This document shows, in pieces, positions 32,201-43,965 of a DNA stretch of 64,000 nucleotides. The notes under the pieces were generated by a model. It saw nothing but the letters and a program-made list of their open reading frames with translations. It had not been told where the DNA came from and searched no databases. A program made the position numbers and the translations under genes. The DNA comes from Diphasiastrum complanatum (lineage: Eukaryota; Streptophyta; Lycopodiopsida; Lycopodiales; Lycopodiaceae), in assembly GCA_029204225.1 (NCBI GenBank), contig CM055095.1, forward strand, positions 64,253,087 to 64,317,086. Direction: 5' to 3'. How positions within the stretch are numbered: position 1 is the stretch's first letter; each line of letters begins with the position of its first letter.

Positions 32201-33585
32201 TCACAAAATGAGGACACGGTCGTTCCAACTTCCAAGCATGAACATACTATTCATATCTTCAATTTACTAGTGAAATATATGTTGGATGAAAATCTTAAAG
32301 AACTTTCTAGCCTCTATCAATCGGTGTGCATGTCCTCTTTTTTGAGGGCATATGCCCAATTATCTAGTGGGCTTCAAGGACTGTCAAGAAGAGGCACTAG
32401 TTATATTATTTTTGGCTAGGTAGTGAGCTAGTTTCTACTCCAACAAGATCTGCCTATACTTTCAAGAGTTTGTCCAATTGCTATGGATAGGCTTGTACTC
32501 GCTAGTTTAATAAGTGTTGCTTTAAAAGCTTGGCGATCCTTTGTCATGAATACTCACCAAGAGTAAGGCCATTGTTGCCAGCAAAAGTTTGCAACCTTCA
32601 AACAATTTGAGTTTGTTGCCATGCTTGCAAGTTTGATAGAGAGGCGAGGAGTTTATAGACATTTTCATGGAAAAAAATCTTACCCTACGTAAGGATGGAA
32701 ACGTCGAGCCTCAAAATATGCATCTGACCTTGAAGTTTGAAAGATCATATTAGACAACGTTCAGATTTATATTGTTATCCAGATTACAAGTACTAATTCA
32801 CAACAAACTTCCTACCATAATTGCTAAGGTTTGCAATGAGTTTGCAAGTGTCCTTGTGACGAACCGGTTTGCAACTTTGGAATCCAATGCAAATACATTT
32901 GCTGGTAATCATGAGTGAGACTAACAACCTTCTTGGACTTGTCCGCAGGGGAAGTACATATATACACTTGACATCTGTTCTTCAATTCACTATGATGATG
33001 CCTCTCTTGTTTGCATTTGGTACATCATACATTAGATTTCCCTATTCTGGTAGCCTTTTTTTATTCTTTGGCTGAAGAAGTTGAACCTTGAGTTCATCAA
33101 ATTTTTTTACTCAAGTCTGAAACTTCCTTCTTCCACATATTCTTTGTTAATGTTCAGACTTCTTTGTTTTTTTATTCTTTTTTCATCCTTGGAATGCCTG
33201 ACATGTTTTTTCAATCTCTCATCTTCACTTGAAACAGCAACATCAAAAAGTAGGAAAGGTATTCATGGACAGGGTTTAGAATTTGAAACTCTATTATAGG
33301 TGTTTGATATGCAAAAAACTCTCCGAGGGTAAATCTAATTCCAAGGCTACTGATCACTTTGTCACATATTAGCTCAAATACACTGCCTAAAGCTATCAGC
33401 CAAGACGTTGTCAGATTACATGGATGCCATGCGGAAATCCGAAAAAGACAGCCCGCGATTGATTGCAAGAAATCAACTACCACGCTATAATGGCAACAGA
33501 AAAAGAGATTATGGACTTACGTCTTCGGTGTGGCCCAACAGCTGGGAGCTGAGCTTGTATTGCCGCGACGCTGCTGCCATGATCG
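29266..33585. other. non-coding or decayed stretch, no gene recognised
   Basis: Open frames up to 100 codons occur (for example 32117-32419 and 33408-33698 on +), but I recognise no domain. A small inverted repeat GCCCAGAA...TTCTGGGC lies near 30168-30190. The stretch continues the sequence broken by the LTR element insertion at 23.9 kb. Confidence 0.45.
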
Positions 33586-33599
33586 TATTAAGTAGCAAA

Positions 33600-33670
33600 G
33601 CAAGAGGAGGAAGAGCAGGAGGAGGAGGAAGAGGAAGAGGAAGAGGAAGAAGAAACGGAAGGAGGAGAAA
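33600..33670 (+). repeat. Purine-rich (AGG/AGA)n low-complexity tract
   Basis: An imperfect AGGAGG and AGGAAG tract of about 70 bp. The arginine/glycine-rich frame across it is a by-product of the repeat. Confidence 0.8.
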
Positions 33671-34699
33671 GGGAGCTTGGCAGGGGGAAGAGAGGTAAAT
33701 CAATTAATAAAAGGACATTAAAAGTAAAGGAGTGGGGAGGGGGAAAGGTGAATGAATGAATAATAATTAAGGAAAAACATTAAAAGCAGGCCCGTGCCAA
33801 GAGAGCCCCAATACTCCCTTTCCGTTGCTTTGCCACTTTCAAGCTCTTTAAGTGATCCCGACCTTTTGTGCAAGGGGGACACTTATCTCGATGGCATCCT
33901 ATGTCGCAATGGATGCCAACATGACTAAAGAGGGCCAAGTGGCCATTTCGAGCTAAGCAGTCAATACTTAGTAATCACTTAATCGATGGAAATTATGGGC
34001 CCAGCTACATTTAAGCTATTGAGTTTCAGTTCGCGATAATGGTCTTATCAATTAAAGTAATGTATTTTGTTCTCAGACCTATAGAGCGCTTGTGAGGTCT
34101 GAGGGTCATCATTGTTTCTTGCCTCCTCTAATGTCTCTTGGTTCCATCAAGCATCCTACTTCTTGCTTCCACAGTTGCATCCACTACGAGTTATAGCTAG
34201 GCACCCATTAGTTAGCAATCATTTAACTAACTAATGGGAAATGCAACTCTGCTTACACTTAAGTTACTGAGTTTTAGTTTGAGTTAACAATCTTATTATA
34301 GGTGACATAATGTATTTAATGCTCTGCACATATGTAGACCTTATGACGTTGTTTAACTAGTGGGGGCATCTAGCTCCATAATATCCCCCTCGTCTATAGC
34401 CTCTACCTCATGCCTACGAGACTACTCTCTAATTTATGAATTTATTAGCATTAACTGCAAGTTGAGTCTAAATATTGATTTAGGCTACTGGCCTTCATTC
34501 AATGGCATGTCAACTATCGGGTTGTCTAACTATCAGTTGGAAAGTGATTTCTTGGGTCTTGAGAACTAGATATTTTAAAATGGGCCTCTCTTACTTTGGG
34601 ATTACACTTGAGTTGGTACTTGTGGCACATAGGGCCTTGGCATTTTGCAAGTGATTTTTTGGCGAGTTTTGTGAGTTTCTTTCTTGCCATAATTCAAGA

Positions 34700-35490
34700 A
34701 AAAGATAGCACATGGTGTGCTACGTTTTTTATGCCACAACTTCAATGTTTATTATTAAGAATGTTGTTTGGTACATAGTTAAAAATCCCACAAAGTAAGA
34801 AAAAAAATTTAGTAAATTTTTTTTTAAAGTCTCCAAAGATAGCACTGGAGGGAGTTAGTTGACGTAGCTACATCTCTTGAAGCTCTAAAAATGGACCACA
34901 GTTCATGTCAATTTTCTTCTCGTGGGCCAAACAAGACTGCCTGGAAAAAAAAAAATTCGGGCGGTCTCGCTTGGCACGCAGGCCTGCTATCTTTGGAGGC
35001 TGCAAAAAACAAATTTCATGTTTCATGTAGCACACCGACGTGCTATCTTTAAAGGTTGAAAAAAAAAAATTCTAGTTGTTTTACTTAGCACGCCAGCGTG
35101 TTGCGTTTGGAGGTTGCAAACAACATTCTGAAACAATATGTTTATGTTCTCAAATGTGTCAAAATAGCTTTTCTATTTTATAATTTACTTGGCTAGCACA
35201 CCGGCATGCTAGCCAAATCAACTCCAAAAGAAAGTTTTATTTTTTCAAAAAAAACTTCATTTTCTTGAAATAAAAATGTGTAGGCTAGTATGGCATGCTT
35301 TTACAATTTCATGAACATTTTTTCTTGATCAAAATAAACCTGTATTTAAAGAGTAATAAAGTATTTTGTGATGGACCTATTTAAAATTTGATGGATAGTC
35401 AAACTCTTAACTATGCATCAAACCACAATTCTTGTTTCACAAAAATTCATGTAGTGGCATAAAAAGAGTAGCACACCATGTGCTACCATT
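34700..35490. repeat. Dispersed family of about 18-bp palindromes (TAGCACRCCRGCGTGCTA-like)
   Basis: At least six related palindromic sites lie within 800 bp: TAGCACATGGTGTGCTA (34706), GGCACGCAGGCCTGCTA (34974), TAGCACACCGACGTGCTA (35028), TAGCACGCCAGCGTG (35086), GCTAGCACACCGGCATGCTAGC (35193) and TAGCACACCATGTGCTA (35468). Three are followed by TCTTTGGAGGYTGCAAA-like sequence. One reverse-orientation partner, TCCAAAGATAGCACTGGAG, lies at about 34832. No coding sequence overlaps. They may be binding-site repeats inside a larger transposon, or a decayed tandem repeat. Confidence 0.65.
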
Positions 35491-36490
35491 TTGGTGGATC
35501 ATGGGTAAAAAAAACTTGCAAAAAATCTACTCGCAGAATGTCAAAACCCACATGGGGCCTTGGCATTTCAAATCTCTGGCACATGAGGTGACAAAGGCTC
35601 TTTGCGATTTAAGGGCAACTTAGGTCCATTTCGTGTATCAAGTTCAATGGCTTGACTTGTTGAATTGTGGCTCGCAATCTCATTCAAATGGGCCAATTTC
35701 ATTTGAATAATAATAGAAGGATGGTCGAGCATAGGAAAAGAAAGAATAGACAAATAGAAAGGTGTCAAGCAAATAAACTTGTTGTTGACCGAATCCATTG
35801 TAAGTCAACTTGTCAAGAAAGATTCACTGATATGTTCACTTGCCCAAAAGTACATGGTGGTTCTATGGTCTTACAACTCATGGGATTGAGTACTGCGATA
35901 TCAAAATTCAAATTGGGGCCACTTGAACTTATCTCTAGAAATCAATGATATGTATAAGGCTTGTGCTGGAGCAAATTTACATTGTGTGACGCACTTATCT
36001 TCCTGTATGTTTGAAGCTGGTCCTATAGTATCACTCCTTACTATATAAATTCAAACATAGTAAAATAATAAGTTTATATATGATCAAGATTGTGGAAGGG
36101 CTCATTTCACTATAGTGTCATGGCCCATGCTCTCTTCATGAATAGTGCATCAGCCCAAATCATTTCCTTAAAATGCGGGAGATGTACCTCGTATGATTCA
36201 CATATAATCGCTTTGGAGCAAATTTACATTGATTGGCATGGAGAGCACAAAAGCATGAAATTTGGTGAATTCTTATCTCTTTTTGGTTATTTGGTACAAG
36301 GTTTGTAATTGGAGACAACGTGTATATGCTCTTCTGAGCTTATTTGACGAGTACCTTGTAAATGGAACTTGTAAATGAATGCATGATGCTCTAGTAGCCA
36401 TTATGTTGCCATAGAATTAACAAGAACATTGTTGTATGCCATAAAGGCTTTCCCACAACGTTGGTATTCTTGGATTTTGAAATTATTTGA
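35491..36490. other. non-coding stretch, no gene recognised
   Basis: Frames of 60-93 codons with no recognisable motif. I see nothing to support a gene or RNA. Confidence 0.4.
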
Positions 36491-36494
36491 ATGG

Positions 36495-36689
36495 TCCCCC
36501 ATTGTAGTTGAGTTGGATAAGAGCAATTTTTGCATCCACAAAGACTCAAGTTCAGACCCCAATTGTTGAGGAAATGGAGTACCTACCAGGACCCTTATTC
36601 TCCAAACTTGGTTTAGTTGGTTTGGCATTTCATGTATATTGATGTGCATATGATATTAATGAAATTAAATATAGTTGTAAAAAAAAAAA
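36495..36689 (+). mobile_element. tRNA-like SINE candidate with oligo(A) tail
   Basis: A polymerase III A-box TAGTTGAGTTGG (36505-36516) and a weaker B-box AGTTCAGACC (36549-36558) are spaced as in SINE heads. An unrelated body follows, and an A11 run ends near 36689. I found no clear target duplication. This differs in sequence from the SINE-like insertion at 1.55 kb. Confidence 0.45.
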
Positions 36690-36756
36690 TGCGAACGTTA
36701 TATTATTATTGTGTGTAATTAATTAGTCAAGGCTAGAGGGTCATCTTGGGTAAGAA

Positions 36757-37350
36757 TGTTAATGTAGCAAATTTAGTGTAGGATTAAACCCTTGTGCCTA
36801 CACTACATTTGTGCCTACATCCTTGCAAAGCAATTTAGGGCCAAAAAACTATTTTTTGTTGTTGCAATGTGTAAGGATCGCCTAGTGAAGATCTGACTAG
36901 ATCTTGTTGCATGCAACCAAAAGGACACCTGTGGAGCAAAACCACCCAACCAACAGGAAATGGCTAGTTAACACCCTAACCATCTCACCTTTATGCCATG
37001 GTGAATGAATGCAAGAGAGGAGGGGCTCCTGGCTACAAGGATCAAAAAATCCAATAGGTAGATGGGCGAGTTTCCACTAGTATATATTCTCTCCCATGAG
37101 GAGAGAATATTTCTCTTAGGATCCCCATGCAACCTGGAATAGCAATTGACCTCCTATTCTTGCATTATAGCAGTCAAACACCATGCAAGTGCTCCTATGT
37201 ACTATAATTTTGGGCCCTCATATGATTATTACTTAATTACAAGCCAAGTCCGGAATGACGAGGCATAATCAATAACCATATACACTATAGTGACCGGCTA
37301 TCCATGTCAAGAATTATTCCGAATCCCACATACTGGACATGGACGTAACA
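36757..37350 (-). repeat. Ty3/gypsy-type LTR (3' LTR of a truncated element, - strand)
   Basis: A 594-bp segment begins TGTTAATG and ends CGTAACA on the + strand, giving a TGTTA/TAACA inverted terminus. On the - strand it is immediately preceded by the polypurine tract AAGGGGGGGAGAA (rc of 37351-37363) and GAGGACAGAA-like end-of-pol sequence, as in plant Ty3/gypsy 3' ends. An 11-bp-arm hairpin (ATATTCTCTC ... GAGAGAATAT, about 37085-37111) lies beside a TATATA stretch. Only a short internal remnant remains on its right. There is no partner LTR in the window. Confidence 0.65.
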
Positions 37351-37363
37351 TTCTCCCCCCCTT

Positions 37364-39519
37364 AAACCAGTTCTGTCCTCAAAACGAGTAACTAGGGAAG
37401 AACTCTTTCCCATGAATCATTATCCTCAATTTGACCAACCAACCAACCAACCTCATTTGTCTATCTCTTTCAGGGTCCAAATGTACATTGAGTGATAAGT
37501 CCTCCAAATGGGTAAGATCCTCAACCTATTGTCCATCATTGTGGACATGAAGTCCATTAAACATAAGATAAAAACTTTGCAAATATTATGTAAGTGTCCA
37601 CCGCTGACATCAGCTTTGTCTATACAATTGTTAAAGCGTAAAGATAATTCATACAAAGGCTATTGCATCATTGCCTTAATGGAAATATGCCATTGAATAC
37701 AAAGTTGATGAAGACAACTAAACCTCCATCGCTGCTACTAGAGTGAAAAGCATTTCTTTTAGAGATGAAGAGGACGATTAGAAGTCCATCGTTGCCTATA
37801 AGGCATATGGATATATTATTTAGCAACCTATCAAACTCAAAATCCTTCATAAAAATGTACCTCATATGATGAATAGGTTCCACCATATCGGAGATTAATT
37901 TATAAATGTAGATCCAGTAGCGCCTTACTACATTCTGGAGGACTGTAGGAACGATTCAGCTGGTAGTGACCAGCGATCAGTTCTGAACTCCATCCGAATC
38001 CATCGCTTTCACGATACTTTTGTGACAGCAAATTCGCAACTCGTTTTTGCCAGTCGAGTTTGCATCAGTTCGTGAATACAGATTTGGGACTTTGATATTT
38101 AGGAGCAACGAAGAGTAGAGTAATGCAAAATTGCTGCTATAAATAAGATTTGAAATGTAGCACCAATATCGCTCAAACATCTTAGCCATTTCGTGTTTAC
38201 AATCAAAACAAAGAAATGCACTAGGAACAACGCTATAGTGATTCCCACTATCTACAGAAAAAGAAACAGACCTTTGCATCTTATTCGGATTCTTTCAGCT
38301 ACTTGATCTTGAGTTTCACAAAATCAGTGGCAAGAAACTACCCCAACCACACGAAGCCTTGACAAGATTGCATGTCATGAAGTATATTGCAGCAAAAAGA
38401 AAAGATGTTTGGGATTTGTTGATTCCATGGGCACTTTGTGTAACTATTAGTGTTTTCTGTGGTGGGAGGATCATGCAAACAAGCGAAGCATGAGCAAGAA
38501 ATGAAGTCAAGGGAGGCCCTTTGAGGCTTGTTGCCACTACAGGAGTCGCGATCCATGAATAAAGGAAGATGAAGAGAGAAGCTGCAGCAATTAGTTGTAT
38601 CGCTGCAATAGGGAAGAGGATTGCTGCTCCTCACGCATTATGAGCCATCAAGTTTTGATCAATAATCTAGCTTTAGTATGTTGTGGACGCTTCCACTATC
38701 CATAATATGATTGGTGACTATATGGGAACAATGTTTAAGTGATCAAATTGTTTATTTGGTAGTCCGTTATATCTGCATGGGACTTCACATGCTTATCTTT
38801 TTAATTTTTTTCCTGGATAGGTCTCTTGCTGATGCCTCAATAGCATGAACTGCTTCAACTTTGAACTTTGGAATGCATGAGTGGCCATTAGTAATAGACA
38901 TGTAGAAAGTCGTAAAGCACGAACATGCAAACTTGCATGCTTTGTAGGAAGATGAAGATCATCCATGAAGTTAGGAAAAAGAACTCTCCATGCAATTGAG
39001 AAAAGCAATAACTATGTCATTCTCCATCCTTAATATGCAAAACTCCATGCTTTGTAGCAAATTGCATCACCCATGTGTAATGCTTATATATATGTGAATA
39101 CTTGTTTGTGAATGGTGAGAATATGTGTGATATTTGGAAGCACAAATACCTTTTTTGTTAGAAATTTTATCTTATTCTAAGCTTGTTCATTGTATGGAAT
39201 ATGAAGATGGATCTTTCCTTCATCAACTATACAACATCCATACATGAATAATTGATGATTGTTTTGTTTGACATAGACAAAAAAACTTATTAGACTTTTT
39301 GTGAAAGTTATAAAGAATTAATAAGTTGTCACTCGTAATAGTTGATCTTTATCTAATTATAATTTTGTGATTGTGTTTTTCTTTGCAACATATGCAAAAT
39401 GTCTTCCATATGGGATGAAGAATTGGTCGACTTTTTCAGAGATCCATCCCTAAGACTACCTAATTGATGGCTGGCGATGATCTAAAATTATGAATATTGA
39501 GAGCAAATATTTTGAGATG
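37364..39519. other. non-coding stretch, remnant of LTR element then unassigned
   Basis: The first 50-100 bp are the internal edge of the LTR element to the left. The remainder has short frames on both strands without motifs (for example 37977-38279 and 38338-38634 on -). No gene supported. Confidence 0.4.
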
Positions 39520-39860
39520 TTGATCATGATTATTGTGAATACTGATCGTGATTATTGTGAATATTGATCGTGATTATTGTGAATATTGTGAAAACTGATC
39601 GTGAATACTCTTGCATATTGATTGTTATTATCGTGAATATTAATCGAATATACTGTGAATGCGATCGAATATTTTGAATACTGAATGTGATTATTGTGAA
39701 TACTAATCGTAAGTACACTTGAATATTGATCTTGAATACTTGAATATTTTGAATACTGATCATAATTATTGTCAACACTTTTGAATACAGTTCATGAATG
39801 GTCTTGAATACTGATCATGAATACTTAAATTATCGATTATGAATACTCTAGATACTAATA
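39520..39860 (+). repeat. AT-rich minisatellite (GATCGTGATTATTGTGAATA units)
   Basis: About a dozen degenerate copies of a unit near TGATCGTGATTATTGTGAATA, with internal length variation and decay to the right. It gives rise to isoleucine-rich artefact frames. Confidence 0.8.
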
Positions 39861-41577
39861 AATATGGATTTCAAATAGTGGTTGCAAATACTATTTGTAA
39901 TTACATATTGCAAAAATTTTAAAATATTTATCGTTTGGGCATTTGGCCCCGGCCCAATGTTCTGGCGCACGTGGTCCCTGAGTGGTGCCCGTCAAAATTG
40001 GGCTGCCCACCAATTTCTACGAGCACAGGCGTTGTGCCACGGTCCGGGCACCCCGGGCAGGCGCGAGGCAGAGTTGGGGCAGCGCAAATGATGGATGGGC
40101 ACCGAGCAGCCGCAAGCATGGCGCCGGGCAGCAATGAGCAGGCGAAACGGGCGCCGAGCACCACCACACCCAAGCCTATATATTCTGTCTCAGTAATCCC
40201 ATAAAAACGTTTATGGGATAAATTTTGGTAAAAAAAAAAAAACGTGTGGTGCAGGCCTGCACCGGGGCCAAAGCCCAAGTGCTCGCAACATGCGAGGCAT
40301 TGCGAGCCCCGCCCCCCAGTAAGAGACGAGGCTAGGCTATAGCTAGTCTGAATTGCTCGCTGATCGGCAGCAATCAATTCCACGAGGGAATGGCTGCTGC
40401 TATCCAGAGTGTGGCGGACAGTGGCACCTGGAAGGCTGTCCCCGACGTCCGCTCACATAGCAAATGCTGTTATTTCTCAAAATGCAGAAGAATCAATGAT
40501 TATGCATTCAGAATGAAAAGGCAAATGCAGCAGCAGCAGCACTGCGGCTTATGTAGATCAAGTGAAATTATTAGTGCTGCAAAGTGTGGACATGTCCTCC
40601 TTGCTGCTGCCAATTTGGACTTGCACTCTGTCGGTACACCTATGTTGGTGCAGTCGATTGCAAGTAGGTTTTCCTGGCACTTTCCTGCTCTATATTCTAA
40701 GGTTTTCTTATTGGAATAATAGGTTTTAAGTGGAACTGGTTGAACCCGCAGGAACCCTGAGATTTGGGGGTTTCGAGTGGAGCCAGCGATACCCGGCCAG
40801 TTCCATGGAGCAGTTTTTGTTTGATGGTATACAAGTTAGGTTACACTGTAGCCTTGCCGGTTCTGCCCAGGGAACCTGTCGCAAGTTCCTCGGGTGAGAT
40901 TGGTGGGGCTGTAACCTCTGGTTCTAATGCCAGCGTAATATGGAGCCAGGTTCCTCTTGGCTTATTTTATTTATTTGTTTCTGGGGGCATGACTAAGGCA
41001 GATGGTAGCCCTGCCTGCCATTAAAATTAACGGTTTTTATTTAGCTAGATGGGAACACTAACAGTTACCTCTTGAGGTCCTTTAACTATTGCGTGAGCTA
41101 TAGCAATTGAACATAATCTATAATGAACAACATCTGAGCATTTAAGGCACTTCACAGGCTGTCCAGATCATTTTGAGAGAGCTTAGCAGCAAAATAGTCC
41201 ATGAATCTGGAGGTTGTCCATGATGCTTGCTCAAGAATTGACCATAAAACTATCTACATGTGGGGCCACTTTACATTTAGCTACAATCAGTTAAGCCCTA
41301 ACTATTGACATTCAGTTAGCAATGGGGCTCTAATAATCCATTAGTGTTAAGTATAGTTAAGTTTCCGTAATTGAACCCCCATTCTAATTGCAAGTGGGAA
41401 CGGCTCTAACTTAGATTCATTTAGGGTTAGATGATGAACATACAGGTCTATCTACGAAGTATCTGAATCTCAATAATAGACAACATATGAAAGCTTGCAG
41501 GACTAGCTATGGAACCATCAACAATACAAGAAAAGTTTAAGCACCACAAGAAACCAAATTTAGGAACTCCAAATGCT

Positions 41578-41580
<3 letters not shown>
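39861..41580. other. non-coding stretch with GC-rich block and small palindromes
   Basis: A GC-rich block (about 39940-40140) is followed by CCCATAAAAACGTTTATGGG (40198-40217, hairpin) and the perfect palindrome GGTGCAGGCCTGCACC (40248-40263). A 109-codon frame at 40390-40719 (+) with a (CAG)n glutamine run has no recognisable domain, and I do not call it a gene. Confidence 0.4.
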
Positions 41581-41621
<41 letters not shown>

Positions 41622-42260
41622 AAGAAATGTTTATTGTCCTTGATTGCTAAAAGCATAAAGACCGAATAGTACATGTCAAATGTGATAGTCCATGTAGGAG
41701 CATAAAAAACATGTCTCTAAAAAACAAAGACTTAAAATGGAAACTAGTCTCTGAAAACATCTAAATGAGTTCTAAAAGAAACATAATGAACTCTAAGTGA
41801 AATTGAAAGAGCTCTCTGCATAAATGAGTAGGTCAATGTCATGAATTGTACATATAGAAACTCAAATAGCAAGTCCTGGTAAAGTTGGAGCTCTACTAAA
41901 ATAGGACAGAATTGATGATTTTGATACTATAGATGATACTGAAGATGAAGATGAGGGGGTCGTCAGAGAGCCGAGTGCGATCGCCAATAGTATGGGATGT
42001 TGGTTATCGTAGGAGGCTTGATTAGGCCAGTTGTTGTCGGCAGCTCTGGTGTACGGAGATGAGTCAGTTGTGACTCTATTTAGGAGCATGTAGAGGAGAT
42101 CCATGAGCCAAAAAGGATATTCGATAGGCGGGAGAAACGTCTGTGTAACTGCTTGATCTTTGATATATTTAGTTGCTTGGCATGGAAGACCTCTTGCAGA
42201 TGCTACCAGGGAGACCGCGCACAATTTGCGTGCACAGTACCCTAGTTTGGTCATCGCGGA
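41581..42260 (-). mobile_element. LINE 3' end fragment (copy 5) with CT-repeat tail
   Basis: On the - strand an ORF2 C-terminal remnant (42254-41862) ends in SKSSILSYFSRAP, a PIP-like ending without the glutamine. A 3' UTR follows that resembles those of LINE copies 3 and 4; on the + strand the shared core is GTACATGTCA, CCATG, GGAGC and TAAAA in the same order. It then runs directly into a GA tract (41581-41617), which is (TC)n on the sense strand. The upstream part is diverged and truncated near 42260. Confidence 0.6.
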
Positions 42261-42599
42261 CGATGTCTTTTTCTGAGTGAGAAGGGATGTTAGAGCCTTT
42301 ACTCCCTGTCCCGGTTATTAACAATTTTTAGAGACACATGTACGTTTTGTAATTATTGTAATTACTAAAATGGCTAAGTCACCGGCCTGTGGTGATTTTT
42401 GTAAGTAAATTGTAAATAAACTGTAATTAGTTGGCATTGGACCTCCGAGAGTCGTGCTTAGCTTTGGCATGGGGTACAAGGTCATTTATTAGGAGTGGCT
42501 GGACTGACCTCCTAAAAAGTAGGAGAGTTGACTAGTCAACGAGACACATGTCATGTGCTTACTGGGACACTTGGTCCAGTGAATGAGTGACACGTGTCA

Positions 42600-42900
42600 G
42601 CCTACTCACTTGCCTATGATCATGCATGCATCACGAGAGAGCTCAGCCTCGTACGACATGCTTCGGCAACATATGGTTGCTTTATTCTATTGGATGGGTG
42701 GATTGATATTAGGCGTAGGCCTATTATCAACATCTTGGTTTCATGTCCACTGGGCACTATATTTCTCAGGGGTCTAGATGCTTCTCGAGATGGCATTGTT
42801 GAGTCGGGAGAGTTTGTCTATGAGCATTCATGTGCATTAGTCATCGAGGTGGGGGCATAGCATGTGGTGCAGGTGGTCCCCGACATCAACCACTAAAACA
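42600..42900 (+). pseudogene. hAT transposase fragment (DUF659)
   Basis: The + strand encodes YGCFILLDGWIDIRRRPIIN, then ILVSCPLGTIFLRGLDASRD, parallel to YGCSIMSDGWTDVRRRPILN in the hAT transposase at 18-22 kb. A decayed version of VVTDNATNC follows (QVVPDINH). The flanks do not align. This is a truncated relic of a related but not identical hAT family. Confidence 0.75.
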
Positions 42901-43207
42901 ATGGTCTCTTGCAATCTGTAACTCACACTATTTTTTTGAGAAGCAGCCTTTCACTTCCTTGTGATTATGGGCAGTGTCGTTTGTTAGTATGGGGGAGTTA
43001 TAGTCTAAAAATACCCAAAATGAACCTTCCCTATGATTTTCTAAGTTATTGGCCTGGTCAATAAATATTCCAATGTAGGCCTAAAATGCCTATATTGATA
43101 TTTCAAGGTGCACCTTTTCAATGTGTCTTCCTGTTGTGCATCCCTTTCTTTTACCCTTCTCGCCTCCTCCCTTCTGTTACATAGCATTATTGGAATTGGC
43201 TGCTTTG

Positions 43208-43263
<56 letters not shown>

Positions 43264-43849
43264 ATTCATTCCTCCCTTGCTTGTTCTATCTTCTCTTTCT
43301 TCTTCCTTCTACTGTTGAATTTTCTATTTCCTTTCTTTCTTGCTTTCTGGCCCCACTCTGATCATAGCTAAACACAGAATCAATTTTTCGCTTATTGGTT
43401 GAACATGGTTCGAATGCAGTCTATATGTACAATTTGAAGCTAATAAGGGTTAAGATCATTGTACCCAAACTAGTTTTTCTTTATGATTTCTACCATTTAG
43501 AGCCACCAGAGTGTAAAGACAATTTTCAAGCAGGCTTATTTCCTATATGCCCTCTGGGCAGGATATGAACTCAGCCAGTGCTTTGTAACAAGCATTCTTT
43601 GCTGAAACAGTTGCTGAGCAGCTGGTGAACAGCTGTCCACTACCACCCAGACATAGTGGTTGTCTCACCCTGTGGAGCCTTGCCAAAAAGTTCCATTGAG
43701 CATTGCTAGCTTTGAGAAGAAAATGAAAAGCTGAAGGTGACACTCCCTAAAAATAATTATATTCATCTATGAAGTTTTTTCTTTATGATGGCACTTAACG
43801 GTTATTAAAGGTTATGCACAATGTTACCCTTTACAATCTTTTTTCCAAA
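42901..43849. other. non-coding stretch with a (CT)n microsatellite
   Basis: A CT run of about 50 bp lies at 43211-43261. The serine/leucine-rich frames across it are artefacts. I see no gene. Confidence 0.5.
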
Positions 43850-43965
43850 GGCCTTACCGACCTTAAGTACTTCTTACTCCAGATGTCTTTTGCTGGGATT
43901 TCAAACCTCTGTCTTTGAGGACACTAGCAACTGCTGGATCCAACTGAACTACAGCTGGTGACAAA
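43850..43965 (-). mobile_element. tRNA-like SINE head candidate
   Basis: On the - strand TAGTTCAGTTGG (43940-43951) is a perfect A-box. GGTTTGAAATCC (43896-43907) is a B-box with one extra A, 32 nt downstream. Boundaries, tail and target duplication are not clear. It is a decayed tRNA-derived element rather than a working tRNA gene. Confidence 0.45.

Noticed and set aside
40390-40719. 109-codon ORF with a glutamine run
   Set aside because: No recognisable domain, no supporting neighbours, and the glutamines come from a (CAG)n repeat.
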